Positions 30,464-33,480 of a stretch of 33,480 nt of DNA are shown here, piece after piece. Each line of letters starts with the position of its first letter. Within the stretch, counting starts at the first letter, position 1. The stretch comes from Oscillospiraceae bacterium. Lineage in GTDB: Bacteria; Bacillota; Clostridia; Oscillospirales; Oscillospiraceae. The translations under genes and the position numbers were made by a program. The stretch lies in assembly GCA_017435615.1 (NCBI GenBank), contig JAFSET010000071.1, positions 1 to 33,480 of the forward strand, read 5' to 3'. Below the pieces are notes generated by a model. That model worked only from the letters and a program-made list of their open reading frames with translations, did not search any database and was not told the origin of the DNA.

Positions 30464-32329
30464 TTAGTGGCCCACAGTGCTGATTCCGTACCAGCTTCCG
30501 TTGCCAATTACATGTCCAACCTTATTGGGGTTCACGGGCAGGCGCTCCTGCTCCAGTTCTTCAATGCGCTCCACCTTGCCGTCGCAGTAGTCAAGCAGCA
30601 GCTTTGCAACCTTCTGCAGCCGGTACATATGGCCACCCAGCATATTTTCATACCGCTCCCAACCTAAGCTGCGGTTATAGGTGCACCAGTACTCGTAGTA
30701 GGCATCCCGGAAATTGTTCATTTTCTCCACGATCACCGGGATCTTTTCCTGCGCGATCTGCTTCAGGCTTTCCTTATCCCCCCGGTCGTAAGCATCCTTG
30801 ACGATCAGAGACAGATCTGCCTTGCTGGCCAAAGTGTCGCACAGCACCTGTTCAAATTTGTAAATATAACTAAAGGGGGACTGCCGCTGTGCCAGCTCTT
30901 GCAGCACCTTAGCGTGGCTTGCGTAGGTTTCGGCAGCATTTTCCGGAATGTGGGCGGACATGGTGCCCAGCAGCGGATCCTCTGCCAATATGTAGAAGCA
31001 GGGGTTATTGCCCTCCGCCATACCGGTGGAGCCCATATCCGGCTCGATCTTATTGGGCAGATCCAATGCGCACAATTCCTCATAGGTGTAGCCAAAGAGG
31101 AATTTGCAGTGTTCCTCAAAGTCATAGCCTTCGCTGGTTCCGCAGCTTTCAATATAGTGATAGTAACCGCCAAGCTGGGCCAAAGAGGAGCTCTTGCCGC
31201 CCCACCAGGTGATCATCAGATCATCGATACCGCACGCTGCACAGCCTGCTTTCGCCGTATCCACCAGGGATGCGGTGATGTAGTTTTCCGGGGCAAAGGA
31301 GGTGTAGCCGTGGACCATACTGGCAAAGGATACATGGGGCGAAAGCTGGCGGATATAGCCAACAAATCGTTTGAAATCCTCCACATCCCGGATCACATAG
31401 TTCCAGAAGATCAGGCGGACCTCCGGGAAATTGTCGGTAATTTCCTTCTTAAAGTCCTTCCACAGCCACAAAGGCGGATTGATATATCCCTTATAGTTGA
31501 TCTCAAATAGATTATCATACCAGATCGCCAGGTCTGTAAAGCCAACCTTTTTGGCAATTTCCAGCACACGCTTCAGGTGGCGAATGTACATCATAGAGGG
31601 ATCCGGCAATGTGTCGTCCACAAACCAGTGGTAGCGGCCCTTACCCATAAAGTAGGCCTCGTCCATGCCCAAATTGATCCGGTTGGTGGTGTAGCACTGG
31701 CGCAGGCTCCTGAGCATCCGCTCAATCAGCTCGTAGGTGCGCTCATAGTCCACCAACAGGGTGCCGGCAATATCGAATACATCACTGTAGGCGCCCCATT
31801 TAAACAGGTCGGACATATGCCCCAGGGTCTGCACACTGGGCACCAGCTCCACAAACATCTTATCACCGAATGCAGCCAGCTCCTTCAGCTCCTGCTGAGA
31901 GAAACGGCCCTTCATATAGCCAAAATAGGGCTCCTCCGGGACCTCATAGCAGATCTCGGTATACAGCTCCATATAATCGTAACCCATCAGGGCGTGCTGC
32001 ACCAGCAGGTCCTTAACGCCCCGGACGCTCATCACATGGGAGGACGTGTTCTGCATAGTGCCGTAGTGCTCAAACTGGCACTGTACGCTGATATGGCGGT
32101 CCGGACCGTCCACATGCTCCACCGCAAGAGAAAAAGCCCGGAAGAACAGACAGTCCTTGCCGTAGGTGACCGCAGCCTTGTGGTCCTTCACATCCACCGT
32201 AATGCCTTCGCAGCCCTGTCTGCAGCTCACTTCATAGCCATTTTCGTCTAAAACAAATCCCAATTGGTTTTGAATTTCCGCCATACCGGGCAGGAACTTT
32301 TCTTGTCCAATAAAATGGATTTTTTTCAT
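30464..32329 (-). CDS. GH20-like beta-N-acetylhexosaminidase (cytoplasmic)
   Basis: A 621-residue protein. Residues about 100-420 form a GH20-type barrel: YMELYTEICYEVPEEPYF, ELVPSVQTLGHM and the catalytic pair D223-E224 in NRINLGMDEAYF, where the aspartate orients the substrate N-acetyl group and the glutamate is the acid/base. These enzymes remove terminal GlcNAc or GalNAc. No signal peptide, so it would act on imported oligosaccharides. The C-terminal 200 residues are helical and unassigned. ATG at 32329 is preferred: AAAGAGG lies about 8 nt upstream, whereas a GTG at 32338 touches that site. First gene of the operon with the GH109-like gene. Confidence 0.85.
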   Translation of the reverse strand: MKKIHFIGQEKFLPGMAEIQNQLGFVLDENGYEVSCRQGCEGITVDVKDHKAAVTYGKDCLFFRAFSLAVEHVDGPDRHISVQCQFEHYGTMQNTSSHVMSVRGVKDLLVQHALMGYDYMELYTEICYEVPEEPYFGYMKGRFSQQELKELAAFGDKMFVELVPSVQTLGHMSDLFKWGAYSDVFDIAGTLLVDYERTYELIERMLRSLRQCYTTNRINLGMDEAYFMGKGRYHWFVDDTLPDPSMMYIRHLKRVLEIAKKVGFTDLAIWYDNLFEINYKGYINPPLWLWKDFKKEITDNFPEVRLIFWNYVIRDVEDFKRFVGYIRQLSPHVSFASMVHGYTSFAPENYITASLVDTAKAGCAACGIDDLMITWWGGKSSSLAQLGGYYHYIESCGTSEGYDFEEHCKFLFGYTYEELCALDLPNKIEPDMGSTGMAEGNNPCFYILAEDPLLGTMSAHIPENAAETYASHAKVLQELAQRQSPFSYIYKFEQVLCDTLASKADLSLIVKDAYDRGDKESLKQIAQEKIPVIVEKMNNFRDAYYEYWCTYNRSLGWERYENMLGGHMYRLQKVAKLLLDYCDGKVERIEELEQERLPVNPNKVGHVIGNGSWYGISTVGH

Positions 32330-32348
32330 TTCAAACACCTCTTTACAT

Positions 32349-32364
32349 ACAGTGAATTCACTGT
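32349..32364. promoter_or_regulatory. Perfect 16-bp palindrome, candidate operator of the GH20/GH109 operon
   Basis: ACAGTGAATTCACTGT is an exact palindrome located between the predicted transcription start (near 32373) and the GH20 start codon. Symmetric sites of this size in a leader are typical for GntR- or LacI-type repressors. No such regulator gene is in the window. Confidence 0.6.
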
Positions 32365-32379
32365 GTTGCTGCTAAGAAC

Positions 32380-32408
32380 AATTTAACCCCATCCCCGGCA
32401 AAAGTCAA
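32380..32408 (-). promoter_or_regulatory. Promoter of the GH20/GH109 operon
   Basis: Minus strand: TTGACT (32408-32403), 17-nt spacer, TAAATT (32385-32380). A 10-bp imperfect inverted repeat (32385-32394 with 32409-32418) encloses the -35; it may be part of an operator or a weak ribF terminator. Confidence 0.5.
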
Positions 32409-32424
32409 GGATGGAGTTAACGGA

Positions 32425-33300
32425 TTATTTGGATTTTTCAACTATATTTTTATCTTTTTCAATTTGGTTCTTCAGGTCGGACAAATCCGGGAATTTGTGC
32501 TCCGGACGGAGAAATCTTCGAAAGCTTACCGTAATCGTTTTCCCATACAGATCGCCGTCAAATTTCAGCAGATGGCTTTCCACGATAATTCCCTTTCCGT
32601 TCACCGTGGGCCTTGTGCCCACATTGGTCACCGCCTGATAGGTTTTGCCGTCTACGGTGACGGTGCTGTCATATACCCCGGAGGGCAGCACAACCAACTC
32701 CGAAGGGTATTGCAGATTGGCTGTGGGAAAGCCGATGGTCCTGCCAAGCTGTTTTCCCGGAGAAACCACGCCGCTCAGGCAGTGGTCATGACCTAAAAAC
32801 CGGGAAGCCTCCTCCATTTTCCCCTGCTCCAGCAGGCTGCGGATATGGGTGGAGGATATACGGATGCCATCAAGCTCCTGCTGGCAGACCACTGCGCAGG
32901 GTAAATTTCTTTCCCGGCACCACTGCTGCAGACTCATGGCTGTTCCCTGACCCTTCCGGCCAAAAAGGAAGTCACTACCGCAGACAAAACCTGCAGCGCC
33001 ATACTGCTCCGTCAGGTCCTGCAAAAACTCCTGCCAGGATGTGTTCATCAGCCGCTCATCAAAGGCAAGCTCCACCACACGGTCCGCACCATACTGCCGG
33101 AGCAGCAGTTTTCTGTCCTGCAGAGAATTGATCAGGCCGGGGGCTTTGCCTCTGAGCAGGCTGTCCGGGTGACCGGTAAAGGTCACGGCACCGCATTGTT
33201 TTTCCTGCTCCGCGGCTAACGCCTGACAGGCCTTTAACAAGGCAGCGTGACCCAAATGGACCCCGTCAAAATATCCCAATGCATAAATCGTCTGTTTCAT
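32425..33300 (-). CDS. ribF: Bifunctional riboflavin kinase / FAD synthetase
   Basis: A 291-residue enzyme turning riboflavin into FMN and then FAD. The N-terminal FAD synthetase part has GYFDGVHLGH (9-18), GSDFLFGRKGQG (108-119) and RISST (148-152). The C-terminal riboflavin kinase part has GRTIGFPTANL (186-196), TNVGTRPT and a following E-S-H-x5-D. ATG at 33300 has a weak GGAAA site; an in-frame TTG at 33312 is less likely. It follows truB by 24 bp, the standard truB-ribF order in Firmicutes. Confidence 0.94.
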   Translation of the reverse strand: MKQTIYALGYFDGVHLGHAALLKACQALAAEQEKQCGAVTFTGHPDSLLRGKAPGLINSLQDRKLLLRQYGADRVVELAFDERLMNTSWQEFLQDLTEQYGAAGFVCGSDFLFGRKGQGTAMSLQQWCRERNLPCAVVCQQELDGIRISSTHIRSLLEQGKMEEASRFLGHDHCLSGVVSPGKQLGRTIGFPTANLQYPSELVVLPSGVYDSTVTVDGKTYQAVTNVGTRPTVNGKGIIVESHLLKFDGDLYGKTITVSFRRFLRPEHKFPDLSDLKNQIEKDKNIVEKSK

Positions 33301-33324
33301 TGCGATTTCCAATCTTTGAAGAAT

Positions 33325-33480
33325 TTATACCTCAAAAAAGCTTTTTACCGTACTCATAATGCCGTCACGGACCTGGGCCAGCATTAAAAATTCACCGTTT
33401 TGGGAATAAGCTCGGTAAGTCCCATCCGGCACAGAAAGGGAAAAGCTGTTGCCGTTGCGGCACCGTTTTTCCTGGTTGGC
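33325..33480 (-). CDS. truB: tRNA pseudouridine(55) synthase TruB, C-terminal part (cut by window edge)
   Basis: The last 51 codons of a gene entering from the right edge. The fragment includes RCRNGNSFSL, DGTYRAYSQNGEFLMLAQV and a final VKSFFEV, matching the TruB C-terminal domain, and precedes ribF by 24 bp as in other Firmicutes. The catalytic part lies outside the window. Confidence 0.8.
   Translation of the reverse strand, partial: ANQEKRCRNGNSFSLSVPDGTYRAYSQNGEFLMLAQVRDGIMSTVKSFFEV

Overview
The window looks like chromosomal core DNA of a low-copy, anaerobic Gram-positive bacterium of the class Clostridia, most likely a gut member of the Oscillospirales/Ruminococcaceae. This is inferred from the moderately GC-rich coding sequence, strong AGGAGG-type ribosome sites, a tRNA-Ile T-box leader, SepF and DivIVA cell-division proteins, the Bacillus-like orders miaB-mutS-mutL-miaA-hfq, ylmE-sepF-divIVA-ileS and truB-ribF, and several glycoside hydrolases typical of gut Clostridia. 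No phage, CRISPR array, transposase, rRNA or tRNA gene was seen.

Left part (1-4.7 kb, minus strand): a secreted endonuclease I-family nuclease with three nearly identical Ig-like repeats, and a membrane-anchored parvulin-type foldase with a long acidic cytoplasmic tail. Middle-left (4.8-18.5 kb, plus strand): a long run of housekeeping genes. miaB and miaA carry out two steps of the same tRNA A37 modification, mutS and mutL are the mismatch-repair pair, and hfq follows miaA. A CPBP membrane protease and a small esterase lie between mutS and mutL. After a strong terminator come ylmE, sepF and divIVA (cell division), then ileS under an Ile-specific T-box riboswitch.

Middle-right (18.5-25.4 kb): a domain-swapped GH3 glycosidase diverges from an AraC-type regulator through two promoters laid over each other on opposite strands. 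Next are an iron-sulfur aldo/keto reductase with an RluA-like pseudouridine synthase (minus), diverging from a homodimer-type ABC exporter (plus) across a perfect 13-bp inverted repeat. From 25.37 to 25.86 kb there is a non-coding cluster of palindromic REP-like repeats bounded by a 23-bp inverted repeat; it appears to have landed between the ABC gene and its terminator.

Right part (25.9-33.5 kb): an ion-transporter-superfamily permease, a cytoplasmic GH13 amylase/neopullulanase and an unannotated 57-residue cysteine-rich protein form a plus-strand operon. It converges on a minus-strand operon of a GH20 hexosaminidase-like enzyme and a GH109-like NAD-dependent oxidoreductase, whose leader contains a perfect 16-bp palindrome. 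The window ends with ribF and the C-terminal end of truB.

Across the window, readable promoters repeatedly use a TTGC-type -35 with 17-18 bp spacing and an extended TGN -10 in most cases. The most original observations are the REP-like cluster, the superimposed divergent promoters, the three candidate operators and the small cysteine-rich protein.
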